Positions 52,595 to 61,715 of a DNA stretch of 64,000 nt are shown here, piece by piece. Position 1 is the first letter of the stretch. Each line of letters opens with the position of its first letter. The stretch comes from Arthrobacter sp. zg-Y844 (GTDB taxonomy: Bacteria > Actinomycetota > Actinomycetes > Actinomycetales > Micrococcaceae): assembly GCF_024385465.1 (NCBI RefSeq), contig NZ_JANFLS010000001.1:1054001-1118000 (forward strand). The letters run 5' to 3'. The notes beneath the pieces were generated by a model that searched no databases, was not told where the DNA came from, and worked only from the letters and a program-made list of their open reading frames with translations. A program made the translations under genes and the position numbers.

Positions 52595-53545
52595 ATGACC
52601 ACTGAATCCACTGGTGCACTCGCCGGAAAGGTCGCCGTTGTCACCGGCTCCGGCCAGGGCCTCGGGCTGGCCTACGCCGCCGAACTCGCCCGCCAGGGCG
52701 CCGCCGTCGTTATCAATGACGTGGTCCAGGAAACGGCAGACCGCGCCGTCGAAATGATTACTTCCGCCGGAGGCCGGGCCGTCGCCGTCGTCGCCCCGGT
52801 AGGCACTACTGAGGCCGCCACCGCCCTGGTGGAAGGCGCCGTGTCCGCCTTCGGTCGCCTGGACATCCTGGTCACCAACGCGGGTGTGCTGCGGGACAAG
52901 TCGCTGCTGAAGATGACTGACGAGGATTTTGACCTCGTGATCCAGGTGCATCTGCGCGGCACGTTCACCTGCGCCCGCGAGGCCTACCGGTATTTCAAGG
53001 AAAACAACGTGGCCGGCCGGATCATCACCATCGGCTCCCCCACCGGCCAGTACGGCAACTTCGGGCAGACCAACTACGCCGCCGCCAAGGCCGGCATTGT
53101 CGGCATGGTCCGCACCTGGGCGCTGGAAATGCGCAAGGCCGGCGTCACCGCCAACGCCGTCATTCCCGTGGCCGCCACCGCCATGACCGAAACTGTCCCC
53201 TACTTCCGCGCCGCCGTCGAGGCGGACCGCCGCGGCGAACCGATGCCGGACTTCTTCCGCAAGGACCTGGGTTTCGGCACCTCCGCCGACGTCGCCGGGC
53301 TGGTTGCGTACCTGGCCTCCGACGACGCGGCGGGAATCACCGGGCAGGTCATCGGTGCCGGCGGCGACCGGCTGCAGATCTTCTCCCACCCCGTACCCGT
53401 GGTCACCGAATACCGTGAGGGCGGTTGGACGTTTGAGGCCCTGCGCGAGCAGTTCCCGGTGCTCCTGGAGGGGAACCTGCAGCCGGTCGGCGAAAAGATG
53501 CCTCCGCTGCCTGAGGAACTGCAGCCCGAACCGCAGGCGCAGTAG
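52595..53545 (+). CDS. SDR oxidoreductase, MFE-2-type 3-hydroxyacyl-CoA dehydrogenase-like
   Basis: 316-residue SDR. The Rossmann motif is VAVVTGSGQGLGLAYAAELARQGA, the active site includes IGSPTGQYGNFGQTNYAAAKAGIVGM (Ser, Tyr, Lys) and NAVIPVA. The C-terminal extension beyond about 260 residues resembles the (3R)-hydroxyacyl-CoA dehydrogenase unit of peroxisomal MFE-2. AAAGGAG precedes the ATG. Co-transcribed with amidohydrolase, acyl-CoA dehydrogenase and MaoC. Confidence 0.9.
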   Translation: MTTESTGALAGKVAVVTGSGQGLGLAYAAELARQGAAVVINDVVQETADRAVEMITSAGGRAVAVVAPVGTTEAATALVEGAVSAFGRLDILVTNAGVLRDKSLLKMTDEDFDLVIQVHLRGTFTCAREAYRYFKENNVAGRIITIGSPTGQYGNFGQTNYAAAKAGIVGMVRTWALEMRKAGVTANAVIPVAATAMTETVPYFRAAVEADRRGEPMPDFFRKDLGFGTSADVAGLVAYLASDDAAGITGQVIGAGGDRLQIFSHPVPVVTEYREGGWTFEALREQFPVLLEGNLQPVGEKMPPLPEELQPEPQAQ

Positions 53546-53559
53546 GGACGGAGACGGAA

Positions 53560-54489
53560 ATGCGCTACGAATACGGCTTGGACCTCGCGTCCCTGGACGC
53601 CATCGACATGCACGTGCACATCGAGTGCTCCGACCACGGCCACGCGTCGCTGCCGGCAGCCCTCACCGAGGCGTCGGCCAAGTACTTCAAGTCCGAGGAC
53701 CGCAGCCCCTCCCTGGACACCATCGCCGAGCGGTACCGCGAATGGCGGATGGCCGCCGTCGTTTTCACCGTGGACGCCACCACCGCGCTGGGCCATGAAC
53801 CGAACTCCATCGAGGAGATTGCCGAGGGCGCGGCGCGCAACAACGACGTACTGATCCCCTTCGGTTCAGTGGATCCGCTGCAGGGCAGCCGCGCCGTGGA
53901 CCGGGCGCGGATGCTGGTGGAGGACTACGGGGTCAAGGGCTTCAAGTTCCACCCTTCGCTGCAGGGCTTCGATCCTTCGGACCAGCAGTTCTATCCGATC
54001 TACGAGGCCATCTCCGCCCTAGGCGTCCCGGCCCTGTTCCACACCGGGCAGAACGGCATGGGTGCCGGGCTGCCCGGGGGCTACGGCATCAAGCTTGCGT
54101 ATTCGAACCCGATGCTGCTCGACGCCGTCGCCGCGGATTTCCCGGAGCTGCAGGTCATCATGGCCCACCCCTCCGTGCCGTGGCAGGACGAGGCCAACTC
54201 CATTGCCACCCACAAGGCCAACGTCTGGATCGATCTGTCCGGCTGGTCGCCGAAGTACTTCCCGGAGTCCCTGGTCCGGGCTTCCAACTCGATGCTGGCC
54301 GACAAGGTCCTGTTCGGCACCGACTATCCGCTGATCTCCCCGCAGAAGTGGCTGGGTGCCTTTGAGCAGCAGAGTTTCAAGGATGAGGTACGCCCGAAGA
54401 TCCTGAAGGACAACGCGGTGCGCCTGCTCGGGCTGGATACCGCTGCCGGTGCTGCCGCCGGCGCCGCCAGCGCAGGGGAAAGCGCATGA
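53560..54489 (+). CDS. Amidohydrolase 2 family (ACMSD/decarboxylase-like)
   Basis: TIM-barrel metalloenzyme of 309 residues. Metal ligands are likely the HxH in AIDMHVHIECSD, the His in PALFHTGQNGMG or VIMAHPSVPW, and the Asp in FGTDYPLISP. The group includes aminocarboxymuconate-semialdehyde and resorcylate decarboxylases as well as hydrolases. Its place among beta-oxidation-like genes suggests decarboxylation or ring/lactone hydrolysis of an intermediate; this is inference. The stop overlaps the next start (ATGA). Confidence 0.88.
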   Translation: MRYEYGLDLASLDAIDMHVHIECSDHGHASLPAALTEASAKYFKSEDRSPSLDTIAERYREWRMAAVVFTVDATTALGHEPNSIEEIAEGAARNNDVLIPFGSVDPLQGSRAVDRARMLVEDYGVKGFKFHPSLQGFDPSDQQFYPIYEAISALGVPALFHTGQNGMGAGLPGGYGIKLAYSNPMLLDAVAADFPELQVIMAHPSVPWQDEANSIATHKANVWIDLSGWSPKYFPESLVRASNSMLADKVLFGTDYPLISPQKWLGAFEQQSFKDEVRPKILKDNAVRLLGLDTAAGAAAGAASAGESA

Positions 54490-55682
54490 CCGGGCTGCTG
54501 ACCGAGCCGCGCCTGTACCCGGACTGCGATCCGTTCAACGTCGAGGGGCGGCTGACCGAGGCGGAGAAGGCTCCGCTGCGGCGCCTGCGCCGGGTACTCG
54601 AGGACTCAGCCCGGCCGCTGCTGGCGGAATACTGGGAGGCCGGGGAGTTCCCGTACCAATTGGACGGCCCGCTGCGGGAGCTGAACCTGATGGTGCCGGA
54701 GGAACTCACCGCGGACGGCGCCGAACCCCGCGCGCTCTACCACGGCTTCCGGATCTTCGAACTGGCCCGCACCGACGCCTCGCTTGCCACCTACTACACC
54801 GCGCAGGCCGGGCTGTTCCGCACCGCGTGCCGGGTAGGCGGAACGCCGGAGCAGTTCGCCCAGTGGGATCCGTTGATCACCTCCTTTGAGATGACCGGCG
54901 TGTTCTGCCTGACCGAGCCCGAGCACGGTTCGGACATTGCCGGCGGGTTGGCGACGTCGGCACGCCGCGACGGCGAAGAGTGGATCCTGGACGGCGCCAA
55001 GCGGTGGATCGGCGGGGCGTTCACCGCCGATTACCTGGCCGTCTTCGCCCGGGACAGCGCCGACGGACAGGTCAAGGGGTTCCTCGTGGACCGCGAAGCA
55101 GCCGGGGTGCGGCTCGAAAAGATCCGCGGCAAAACGTCTCTGCGGATGATGCAAAATGCCGATATTTACCTCGACGGCGTCCGTGTTCCTGAATCCCGGC
55201 GGCTCGGCAATGTGAACTCCTTTAAGGACGTCGCGGCGATGCTGCGGGCCATGCGGTCCGACGTGGCCTGGATTGCCACCGGCATCCAGGCCGGAGCATA
55301 CGAAGCTGCCCTGCGGTACGTGCGCAGCCGCGAACAGTTCGGCCGGTCGCTGGGCAGCTTCCAGCTGGTCCAGGAAAAACTTGCCCGCATGCTGGGCAAC
55401 GTCACCGCGTCCCTGAATCTGGTGGCAGGCCTCGCGGAGCGCCAGCAGGAAGGGATTTTCCGGGATGAGGATTCCGCCCTGGCGAAGATGTGGATCAGCC
55501 TGCACATGCGTGAAACCGTTGCCCTGGCCCGCGAAGTGGTCGGCGGCAACGGGATCACCCTGGCCACCGACGTCGCCCGTTTCCACGCCGACGCCGAGGC
55601 CGTCTATTCCTACGAAGGAACCCACGAAATCAATGCGCTGGTCGTAGGCCGCGCAGTCACCGGCAAGAGCGCCTTCGCCTGA
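54486..55682 (+). CDS. Acyl-CoA dehydrogenase
   Basis: 398-residue FAD enzyme of the ACAD family. FCLTEPEHGSDIAGGLATSARR is the substrate/FAD signature of the middle domain. RSREQFGRSLGSFQLVQEKLARM and EVVGGNGITLATDVARFHADAEAVYSYEGTHEINALVVGRAVTG are C-terminal signatures, with the catalytic Glu expected in YEGTHEI. The sequence is nearer glutaryl-CoA-dehydrogenase-like members than to short-chain ones by eye. Part of the SDR operon. Confidence 0.93.
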   Translation: MTGLLTEPRLYPDCDPFNVEGRLTEAEKAPLRRLRRVLEDSARPLLAEYWEAGEFPYQLDGPLRELNLMVPEELTADGAEPRALYHGFRIFELARTDASLATYYTAQAGLFRTACRVGGTPEQFAQWDPLITSFEMTGVFCLTEPEHGSDIAGGLATSARRDGEEWILDGAKRWIGGAFTADYLAVFARDSADGQVKGFLVDREAAGVRLEKIRGKTSLRMMQNADIYLDGVRVPESRRLGNVNSFKDVAAMLRAMRSDVAWIATGIQAGAYEAALRYVRSREQFGRSLGSFQLVQEKLARMLGNVTASLNLVAGLAERQQEGIFRDEDSALAKMWISLHMRETVALAREVVGGNGITLATDVARFHADAEAVYSYEGTHEINALVVGRAVTGKSAFA

Positions 55683-55722
55683 CACGCTCCGCCGTATCCG
55701 TCCAGCAACCTAGGAGTTTTCC

Positions 55723-56199
55723 ATGACTGAAGCACCCGTCTCCGCCCAGACCGTCGTAGCGTTCGAAGAGGTCAAGGACCTCATCGGCAAGAACCTCGGC
55801 ACCTCGGCGTACCGCGAGATTACCCAGGGGCAGGTGGACCTGTTTGCCGATGCCACCGACGACCACCAGTGGATCCACGTGGATCCGGAGCGGGCCAAGG
55901 ACGGCCCCTTCGGCGCCCCGATAGCCCACGGCTTCCTGACGCTGTCACTGCTGATCCCGATGTGGGGCGAGCTGTTCGACGTGACGGGCGTCAAGACAAA
56001 GGTCAACTACGGCCTGGACAAGGTCCGCTTCACCTCGCCGGTGAAGGTCGGTTCCCGGATCCGGATGACCGCCGCGATCGCCGAGGTCCAGGAGGTCAAG
56101 GGCAACGGCCTGCACGTGGTCGCGGACCTCACCATCGAAATCGAGGGCCAGGAGCGCCCGGCAGTCATTGCGCGGTTCCTCAGCCGGCTGTACGCCTAG
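55723..56199 (+). CDS. MaoC-like (R)-specific enoyl-CoA hydratase
   Basis: 158-residue hot-dog-fold hydratase. The catalytic segment DATDDHQWIHVDPERAKDGPFGAPIAHGFLTLSL contains the Asp/His pair of R-hydratases. It provides the hydration step between the acyl-CoA dehydrogenase and the MFE-2-type SDR, so the operon encodes one (R)-type beta-oxidation turn. AGGAG lies before the ATG. Confidence 0.94.
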   Translation: MTEAPVSAQTVVAFEEVKDLIGKNLGTSAYREITQGQVDLFADATDDHQWIHVDPERAKDGPFGAPIAHGFLTLSLLIPMWGELFDVTGVKTKVNYGLDKVRFTSPVKVGSRIRMTAAIAEVQEVKGNGLHVVADLTIEIEGQERPAVIARFLSRLYA

Positions 56200-56225
56200 G
56201 CGGTCGGGGCAGGCGGGCCGGAGGA

Positions 56226-56453
56226 CTAGCGCCAGTAGTTGTTCGCGGCCGCAACGGTCGCGAACTCTGTGGCAACCACGTGTGAGGCCGCAATGATGCC
56301 GTCCGGGTTGTTGGCATAGGCATCCCGGATGATGTGCTCCGCCTGCCCGTCCGGCTGGATGGCAAAGGCGGTCTGCAGCGCCAGTTGAATGGCCAGCTGC
56401 CGGCCTTCCTCCGGGGTGGCGCACTTGAGGGAATTGTTCGGAACAAGCTCCAT
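56226..56453 (-). CDS. Hexameric tyrosine-coordinated haem protein (HTHP) family
   Basis: 75-residue protein. ATPEEGRQLAIQLA near the N-terminus and YANNPDGIIAASHVVATEF followed by ATVAAANNYWR match the small HTHP family, in which a Tyr (here in AYANN) binds haem iron and the hexamer has weak peroxidase/catalase activity. AGGACGG precedes the ATG. Located between convergent MaoC and the ABC operon; no partner genes are recognised. Confidence 0.82.
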   Translation of the reverse strand: MELVPNNSLKCATPEEGRQLAIQLALQTAFAIQPDGQAEHIIRDAYANNPDGIIAASHVVATEFATVAAANNYWR

Positions 56454-56607
56454 GGTGTCCGTCCTGTCTTTTCAAAGTCCGCCGGCCTGCCGGCTCGGCG
56501 CACGCGGGCGGATACACCCGACGCCAACAGTCTTGCGCCGCGCCGCCCGGCACTCAACCGTTTCCTCGGCTTTGCCCTCCCCCGGAGCCGGGACGGCGGG
56601 TGGCAGG

Positions 56608-57390
56608 CTACGTCCCTGCGCGCTGCTTCAGGGCCGCCTCCACTGCGGCAACCACCGCGTACAGCAGGATCGAGGCCAAGGTCACGGCGACGACGGCGGC
56701 CCACACCTGGTCATACCGCGCCCGGGACACCGCGGAGACTATCCCGTAGCCGATTCCCTGCCCCGTGGCGAGCCACTCCGCGAGCAACGCCCCGGTCAGT
56801 GCCCCGGGAATGGAGACCCGCAGCGCGGTGAACAGGGCGGGCACTGCTGTCGGCACCGCCACCTTCCGGAAGGCATCGAACCGGCTGCCCCCGTACACCT
56901 GCACCACTTCGAGCATGGCCGGTGAGGCGGAGCGCAGGCCGAACACGATGGTGACGAGCGCGGGGAACAGCACCACAATGCCGCCCATCGCGGCCACCGC
57001 AGCTTCCTGCCGGCCGAAGACCAGGATGATCATCGGGGCGAGTGCCACCAGCGGCACCGAGCGCAGGAGCATGGCCAGCGGCATCAGAGCGTGCTCCACC
57101 CCGCGGAACAGGGTGAAGACACAGGCCGCGGCGAGCGCGGCCAGCATTCCGGCGGCGAACCCCATGCCGGCGTCGAGCAGTGTCTGTCCCAGCTGCCCGC
57201 CGACCAGCGCGCGGTTCTCTGCGGCCTCCGGGTCCAGGACCAGGAATGTCCAGACCTCCCACGGTCCCTTGCCGATGTAGGCGGACACGTCGAAAACCTT
57301 CAGCAGCCCGATCCAGAGCGCACCAACCACGGCCAGTGACACCGCCAGGCCCAGCAGCATCCGGCCGACGGACCGGACCAGCGCGCCCAT
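56608..57390 (-). CDS. ABC transporter permease (NitT/TauT/THI type), 2nd
   Basis: 260-residue permease with about six hydrophobic segments. The EAA-like loop is seen around VVQVYGGSRFDAFRKVAVPTAVPALFTALRV. It starts at an ATG overlapping the stop of the first permease by one base (TGATG) and closes the four-gene operon. Confidence 0.92.
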   Translation of the reverse strand: MGALVRSVGRMLLGLAVSLAVVGALWIGLLKVFDVSAYIGKGPWEVWTFLVLDPEAAENRALVGGQLGQTLLDAGMGFAAGMLAALAAACVFTLFRGVEHALMPLAMLLRSVPLVALAPMIILVFGRQEAAVAAMGGIVVLFPALVTIVFGLRSASPAMLEVVQVYGGSRFDAFRKVAVPTAVPALFTALRVSIPGALTGALLAEWLATGQGIGYGIVSAVSRARYDQVWAAVVAVTLASILLYAVVAAVEAALKQRAGT

Positions 57391-58211
57391 CACAGGCCGC
57401 CCACCCGGACACCCGGCGCGCCGGAGGCCCACGGAACAGCAAATCGGGACAGGAGCCCCAGCACCGCGTAGGCGGAACCGGCCAGGGCGGCACAGGCACC
57501 CGCCACACCCCATACCCGTGCCACTTCCAGGGTCTGCTGCGCGTTGACCATCGCGGGCCCCAGTCCACGGTCCACTCCGCCCACGTACTCACCGAGGATG
57601 GCACCAAGCAACGCGGCCGGTGCGGCAATTTTCAACGCAGCCAGGACCGACGGCAGGGCAGCAATGATGCGGACCTTGAGCAACTGATGGATCCGGCGGC
57701 CGCCGAACACCGTGACGATGTCCAGGCAGGCACGGTCCGCCGCTTTCAACCCGGCCAGGGCGCTGACCATCGTGGTGAAAAACACCGACAGTGCAGCCAG
57801 TGCCACCGCCGTTCCCGAGGACTCTCCGGACCGCGGCGGGCCCAGGACAATAAAGATCACGGGGCCGACGGCGACCACCGGCAGGCAGTAGCTGACGACG
57901 GCCAGCTGCGTGGCGAGCTGCTCGAGCCGCGGGACCAACAGCACCAGGAACGCCAGCAGCAGGGCCAGGGCGTTGCCCCACAGATAACCGGCGCCGGCTT
58001 CGGCCAGGGTCACGGCGGCATTGCGCCAGTAGAAACCCCATCCGTCGGCCCCCACCTGGGCGAGCACCTCCCACGGGGTCGGGATGGCTCCGGGGCCGCC
58101 GTCGCCTGCGGCGCCGATGCCACTGAGGAAGGTGGCCGCACCTACCCACCAGAGGGCCAGTACGGCAGCCGCGCCGGTGACCCCCACGGCCCACGGCGGC
58201 ACGCGGGTCAT
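57390..58211 (-). CDS. ABC transporter permease (NitT/TauT/THI type), 1st
   Basis: 273-residue permease with six hydrophobic segments and the EAA loop [33 protein letters not shown]. It overlaps the ATPase gene (ATGA) upstream and the second permease downstream. The two permeases presumably form a heterodimer. Confidence 0.92.
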   Translation of the reverse strand: MTRVPPWAVGVTGAAAVLALWWVGAATFLSGIGAAGDGGPGAIPTPWEVLAQVGADGWGFYWRNAAVTLAEAGAGYLWGNALALLLAFLVLLVPRLEQLATQLAVVSYCLPVVAVGPVIFIVLGPPRSGESSGTAVALAALSVFFTTMVSALAGLKAADRACLDIVTVFGGRRIHQLLKVRIIAALPSVLAALKIAAPAALLGAILGEYVGGVDRGLGPAMVNAQQTLEVARVWGVAGACAALAGSAYAVLGLLSRFAVPWASGAPGVRVGGL

Positions 58212-59059
58212 GATGCCTCCGCGGAGGACGGCCCGCCGAAAAGCAGCTCGGAGGCGTGGTCGTGCAGGGCGTGGAATTCGGGGGTCCGCATCATTTGCGG
58301 GGTGCGCGGCCGCGGGAGGTCCACGGTGATGACCTCCTTCACGCGGCCGGGACGCGGGCTCATCACCGCCACCGTGTCCGAGAGGAAGATGGCCTCGGAA
58401 ATTCCGTGGGTGACCATCAGCGTCGTGGCGGGTTTCTCGGTCCAGATCCGCAGCAGTTCAAGGTTCAGGCGCTGGCGGGTCATATCGTCCAGGGCTCCGA
58501 AGGGCTCATCCAGCAGCAGTACCGACGGTTTCAGAACCAGCGCCCGCGCAATCGAAACGCGTTGCCGCATGCCGCCGGAGAGCTGCGCGGGCCGGGCCTT
58601 TTCGAATCCCTCCAGGCCCACCAGATTGATCAGCTCGCGGATATAAGCGTCATCCGCTGCACGCCCGGCGACCTCCAGCGGCAACCGGATATTCGTGTAC
58701 ACGCTCCGCCACGGCAGCAGCGCCGAGTCCTGGAAGGCGATGCCCAGTTCATGGCCGCGCCGGAGATCCTGGGGCGACTTTCCGTCTACAAGGACTTCCC
58801 CGGTGGTCGGTGTTTCCAACCCGGCCAGGATCCGCAGCACGGTGGATTTTCCGCAGCCGGAAGGACCCAGCAGGGAGATGAAGGATCCGCGGTCGGTGAC
58901 GAGGTTGGTCTCCGCCAGGGCTGTCACCTCTTTCCGCCCCGATCCGAACGTCTTACCGAGATTCGTCAGCCGGATTCCCGTGCCGCTGCCCGGCCGGGCG
59001 GCTTCCCCGGGTGCTGTGATGCCCGGGGAAGCCGGTGCCAAGGCGTGTTCGGACTGCAT
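58208..59059 (-). CDS. ABC transporter ATP-binding protein
   Basis: 283-residue ATPase of the NitT/SsuB class. Walker A is GPSGCGKST, the Q-loop [11 protein letters not shown], the signature LSGGMRQR and Walker [14 protein letters not shown]. The start directly abuts the stop of the binding protein gene with no spacer. An N-terminal extension of about 30 residues precedes the core. Confidence 0.95.
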   Translation of the reverse strand: MQSEHALAPASPGITAPGEAARPGSGTGIRLTNLGKTFGSGRKEVTALAETNLVTDRGSFISLLGPSGCGKSTVLRILAGLETPTTGEVLVDGKSPQDLRRGHELGIAFQDSALLPWRSVYTNIRLPLEVAGRAADDAYIRELINLVGLEGFEKARPAQLSGGMRQRVSIARALVLKPSVLLLDEPFGALDDMTRQRLNLELLRIWTEKPATTLMVTHGISEAIFLSDTVAVMSPRPGRVKEVITVDLPRPRTPQMMRTPEFHALHDHASELLFGGPSSAEAS

Positions 59060-60121
59060 CTACTTCAGCTCCGGGTTTTCCTCGTACACCTCGGCCAGGA
59101 GGCTCATGTCGAACACCTGCTCGGCGGTGAGGTCATATCCGGCCAGTTTCAGGATTTCCAGGTTCTCCGCGATCAGCGAGTCCGAGATGGTGAACAATCC
59201 GTTGGCTTCGGTATCCGCGGATACAACAAGCTTGGTGTTCTGTTCCTCGGCCTGCCGGGTCTCCTTGGCCGTGTCCAGGTTCAGGTCCGTGCCGTAGACC
59301 TCGACGGCCAGCCGTGCGGACTCCTCGGGGTCGGCGACGGCGTCCTTCCATCCCTGCGCGGTCGCCTTCAGGAATGCCTTGAGTTCCTCCCGGCGGGTTT
59401 CAATGGCTTCGTCAGTCGTCACGAAGCTCTCTGCGATGAACGGGAGGCCGTTGTCGGCGAAGGGCAGTACGGCGGTTTGATGCCCGGCCTGCTCCAGTGT
59501 CAGCACTTCATTGGTGAGGTAGCCGAAGAATCCGTCCACATCCCCGTTGACCAGCGGCTGCGGGTCATATTGCACCGGGACCTTTTCCACGGAACCGGGA
59601 TCGATCCCGTTGACCTCGAGCAGGGCGTCAAAGAGTGTTTCGTTGACGCCGGCCTGCACTCCGATCCGTTTGCCAACGAGGTCCTCCGGCGTGGTGATGG
59701 GCAGGGAACCCAGGGAGATGATGACGAACGGGTTCTTCTGATAGGTGGTGCCGATGATTTTCAGCGGTGCGTCCTGCTCCGCGATGACCGGGGCCACCCC
59801 CATGGGGCTGGAGGTTCCCACCAGGGCGCCGCCGGAGAGGACCATGGTTTCCGTCGAGGTGCCGCCGGGACCGCCTGCTATGAGGTTCACCTCGGAGAAG
59901 CCTGCATCCGCGTAATAGCCCTTCTCCTCGGCGAAGTACTCACCGGCGAATTCGGCGTTCTTGATCCAGGACAGGTTCACGTCCAGGGTGTCGTACTCCG
60001 CGTCCCCGGCGTCGGCAGACCCGCCGCAGGCGGTGACCATCAGAAGGCTGGACGCGGCGAGTGTGCCGAGCAGGATTCGTGTATTCGCGGCGCGTGTGCG
60101 CAACCGGGGCAGGACGTTCAT
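59060..60121 (-). CDS. ABC substrate-binding lipoprotein, NMT1/THI5-like
   Basis: 353-residue lipoprotein with lipobox VTAC followed by GGS. The mature part LSWIKNAEFAGEYFAEEKGYYADAGFSEVNLI and VLSGGALVGTSSPMGV is typical of NMT1/THI5-like binding proteins, which bind thiamine-pyrimidine precursors, riboflavin or related heterocycles. The exact ligand is not decided. No TPP or FMN riboswitch is visible upstream; instead there is a paired palindromic site. Confidence 0.9.
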   Translation of the reverse strand: MNVLPRLRTRAANTRILLGTLAASSLLMVTACGGSADAGDAEYDTLDVNLSWIKNAEFAGEYFAEEKGYYADAGFSEVNLIAGGPGGTSTETMVLSGGALVGTSSPMGVAPVIAEQDAPLKIIGTTYQKNPFVIISLGSLPITTPEDLVGKRIGVQAGVNETLFDALLEVNGIDPGSVEKVPVQYDPQPLVNGDVDGFFGYLTNEVLTLEQAGHQTAVLPFADNGLPFIAESFVTTDEAIETRREELKAFLKATAQGWKDAVADPEESARLAVEVYGTDLNLDTAKETRQAEEQNTKLVVSADTEANGLFTISDSLIAENLEILKLAGYDLTAEQVFDMSLLAEVYEENPELK

Positions 60122-60198
60122 GGGTACCGCTTTCAGTAGGTGCGGGGTGATGAATCCCGAGCCTACGAACGCTTTGTTTCTGCGGCGGACACCCCCTG

Positions 60199-60233
60199 TT
60201 ACGGTGCGGTATCGGTCCGTTACGGTGCCGTAA
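60199..60233. promoter_or_regulatory. Paired TTACGG operator-like sites before ABC operon
   Basis: TTACGGTGCCGTAA (60220-60233) is a perfect palindrome, and an imperfect copy TTACGGTGCGGTAT lies at 60199-60212. Starts are 21 bases apart, two helical turns. No regulator gene is adjacent. Confidence 0.6.
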
Positions 60234-60271
60234 ACTCCCTCTCCTCCGCTGGCATCAAGGGGATCCCGGCG

Positions 60272-61426
60272 CTACCCCAGCAGCTCGTCGACGTCGGCCC
60301 ACACATCTGCGGTCCGCACTTCCGCCACAAACGAATCGTCATGTTCGCACCGCTCCGCCGTCCAGCCGACCTGCGTGACGTCCGCCTTGCAGACGGGGCA
60401 CTCCGACACCCAGGACATGTGCACCCGGTGCCGGGTGCGGCCCATCGCCCCGGCGTTGACGACGTTGCCGAACCAGTAGATCCCCACCGTGGCCGCGCCA
60501 ACCGCCTGCGCCAGATGCCGGGGCCCGCTGTCATTGCCCACCATCACCGCACTGGCCTGCAGCAGGGCTCCGAGTGTGCCGATGCCCAGTTCGCCGGCGA
60601 GTGAGCGGACGGGCGCATCGGGTCCGGCCTCGGCGAGCGCAAGGTCCACAACCTCCTGCGCGAGGCCCCGGTCGGCGTCGTCGCCCACCACCACAACCTG
60701 GCAGCCCCGGGCGACGGCACGCACCGCCACCTCCGCGAAGCACGACGCCGGCCACCGCCGCCGCGGGTCCGTGGCCCCGGGGTGCAGGGTCACCAGGTTC
60801 CGGCCCGGCAATACCAGGGCCCGCGCCGCTGCTGCTTCTTCGGGCAGGACGGGCAGCTGCGCGTCCAGGCTGACGGGGGCGGCTCCGGCGAGCCCGGCCA
60901 CTTCCAGGGCCCGGAAGACCTCGTGCTGGTAGTAGATGTAGGGAATGCTCCGCTCCAGGGCAGCAGCATCGGGGGCGCGGGTCCCCACTGTGTGCCGTGC
61001 CCCCAAGCGGAGCAGGAAGGGATTCGAGTTCCGGCCGCCCCCGTGCACCTGTACGGCCAGATCAAACCGCTCCCGCTGCATCCGGGCCAGGAATGCCTCA
61101 ACGGCCGCCGGGTTCTCCGGTCCGGAGGCAATGCCGGGGGCGGCGGGCAGGACCTCAACCCGCTGCACCGGCCCGGGCCGGTCCGCCAGCAGGGCGGCGT
61201 GCAGTGCAGTACCAAGCAACGTGATGGACGCGGACGGATAGGCGGCGGCGAGCGCTTCGACCGCAGGCAGGGCGAACATCAGGTCCCCCAGCCCTCCGCC
61301 GCGCAGCACGGCGATTTTCTTCACCGCCGGAAAGGGTGCGGCCAGGGGGCCGACACCGCGGACGAGCCCCGCCCGGTCGCCAGGGGTGTGCAGCGGCCCG
61401 CGCTGTTCCGTGGTCTGCTGCTTCAT
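60272..61426 (-). CDS. Glycosyltransferase family 9 (second locus)
   Basis: 384-residue GT9 enzyme. It has VLRGGGLGDLMFALPAVEAL at the N-terminus and VMVGNDSGPRHLAQAVGAATVGIYW at the sugar-nucleotide site. A late four-Cys cluster (CPVCKADVTQVGWTAERC) is similar in position to the Cys cluster of the GT9 at 31176-32237. GAAAGGA supports the ATG at 61426. It is divergent from the aldehyde dehydrogenase and HldE-type kinase, suggesting a second heptose-linked locus. Confidence 0.92.
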   Translation of the reverse strand: MKQQTTEQRGPLHTPGDRAGLVRGVGPLAAPFPAVKKIAVLRGGGLGDLMFALPAVEALAAAYPSASITLLGTALHAALLADRPGPVQRVEVLPAAPGIASGPENPAAVEAFLARMQRERFDLAVQVHGGGRNSNPFLLRLGARHTVGTRAPDAAALERSIPYIYYQHEVFRALEVAGLAGAAPVSLDAQLPVLPEEAAAARALVLPGRNLVTLHPGATDPRRRWPASCFAEVAVRAVARGCQVVVVGDDADRGLAQEVVDLALAEAGPDAPVRSLAGELGIGTLGALLQASAVMVGNDSGPRHLAQAVGAATVGIYWFGNVVNAGAMGRTRHRVHMSWVSECPVCKADVTQVGWTAERCEHDDSFVAEVRTADVWADVDELLG

Positions 61427-61577
61427 TGGGCTTCCTTTCGCCGAGGACGCGCGTGCCGCGCCGGTCTGCCCTGTGGGCACTCACCATAGGTGCTGGCGAC
61501 GCCGGACCCAAGGGAGGTGTCTCCTCCAGTTGGCCGCGGCGGATCGCGGTCCGAAGGACCAGAAGGCTTCGGCAATA

Positions 61578-61595
61578 TATGCCGCTGACGGCATA
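61578..61595. promoter_or_regulatory. 18-bp palindrome in second heptose-linked promoter region
   Basis: TATGCCG (61578-61584) and CGGCATA (61589-61595) form a perfect inverted repeat around CTGA, between the divergent GT9 and aldehyde dehydrogenase genes. A candidate operator. Confidence 0.5.
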
Positions 61596-61715
61596 AGTCC
61601 GACAGGGCGGCCGGAACCCCGTGGGGCCGCCTGCAGCCCCGCACCTGCTTCCGCGCCTGTCTGAACCCGCCCGAAACGGGGTATGGGAGCTATACAACGC
61701 GCGACAAGGAGCAGC

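Noticed and set aside
58256-60139. Very long plus-strand open frame (over 600 codons) antisense to the ABC operon
   Set aside because: It is the codon-position shadow of the ATPase and binding-protein genes in GC-rich DNA; it shows no domain and no ribosome binding site.
60122-60271. TPP or FMN riboswitch before the NMT1/THI5-like importer
   Set aside because: No CTGAGA or other TPP/FMN core motif; the region instead holds the paired TTACGG palindromes.
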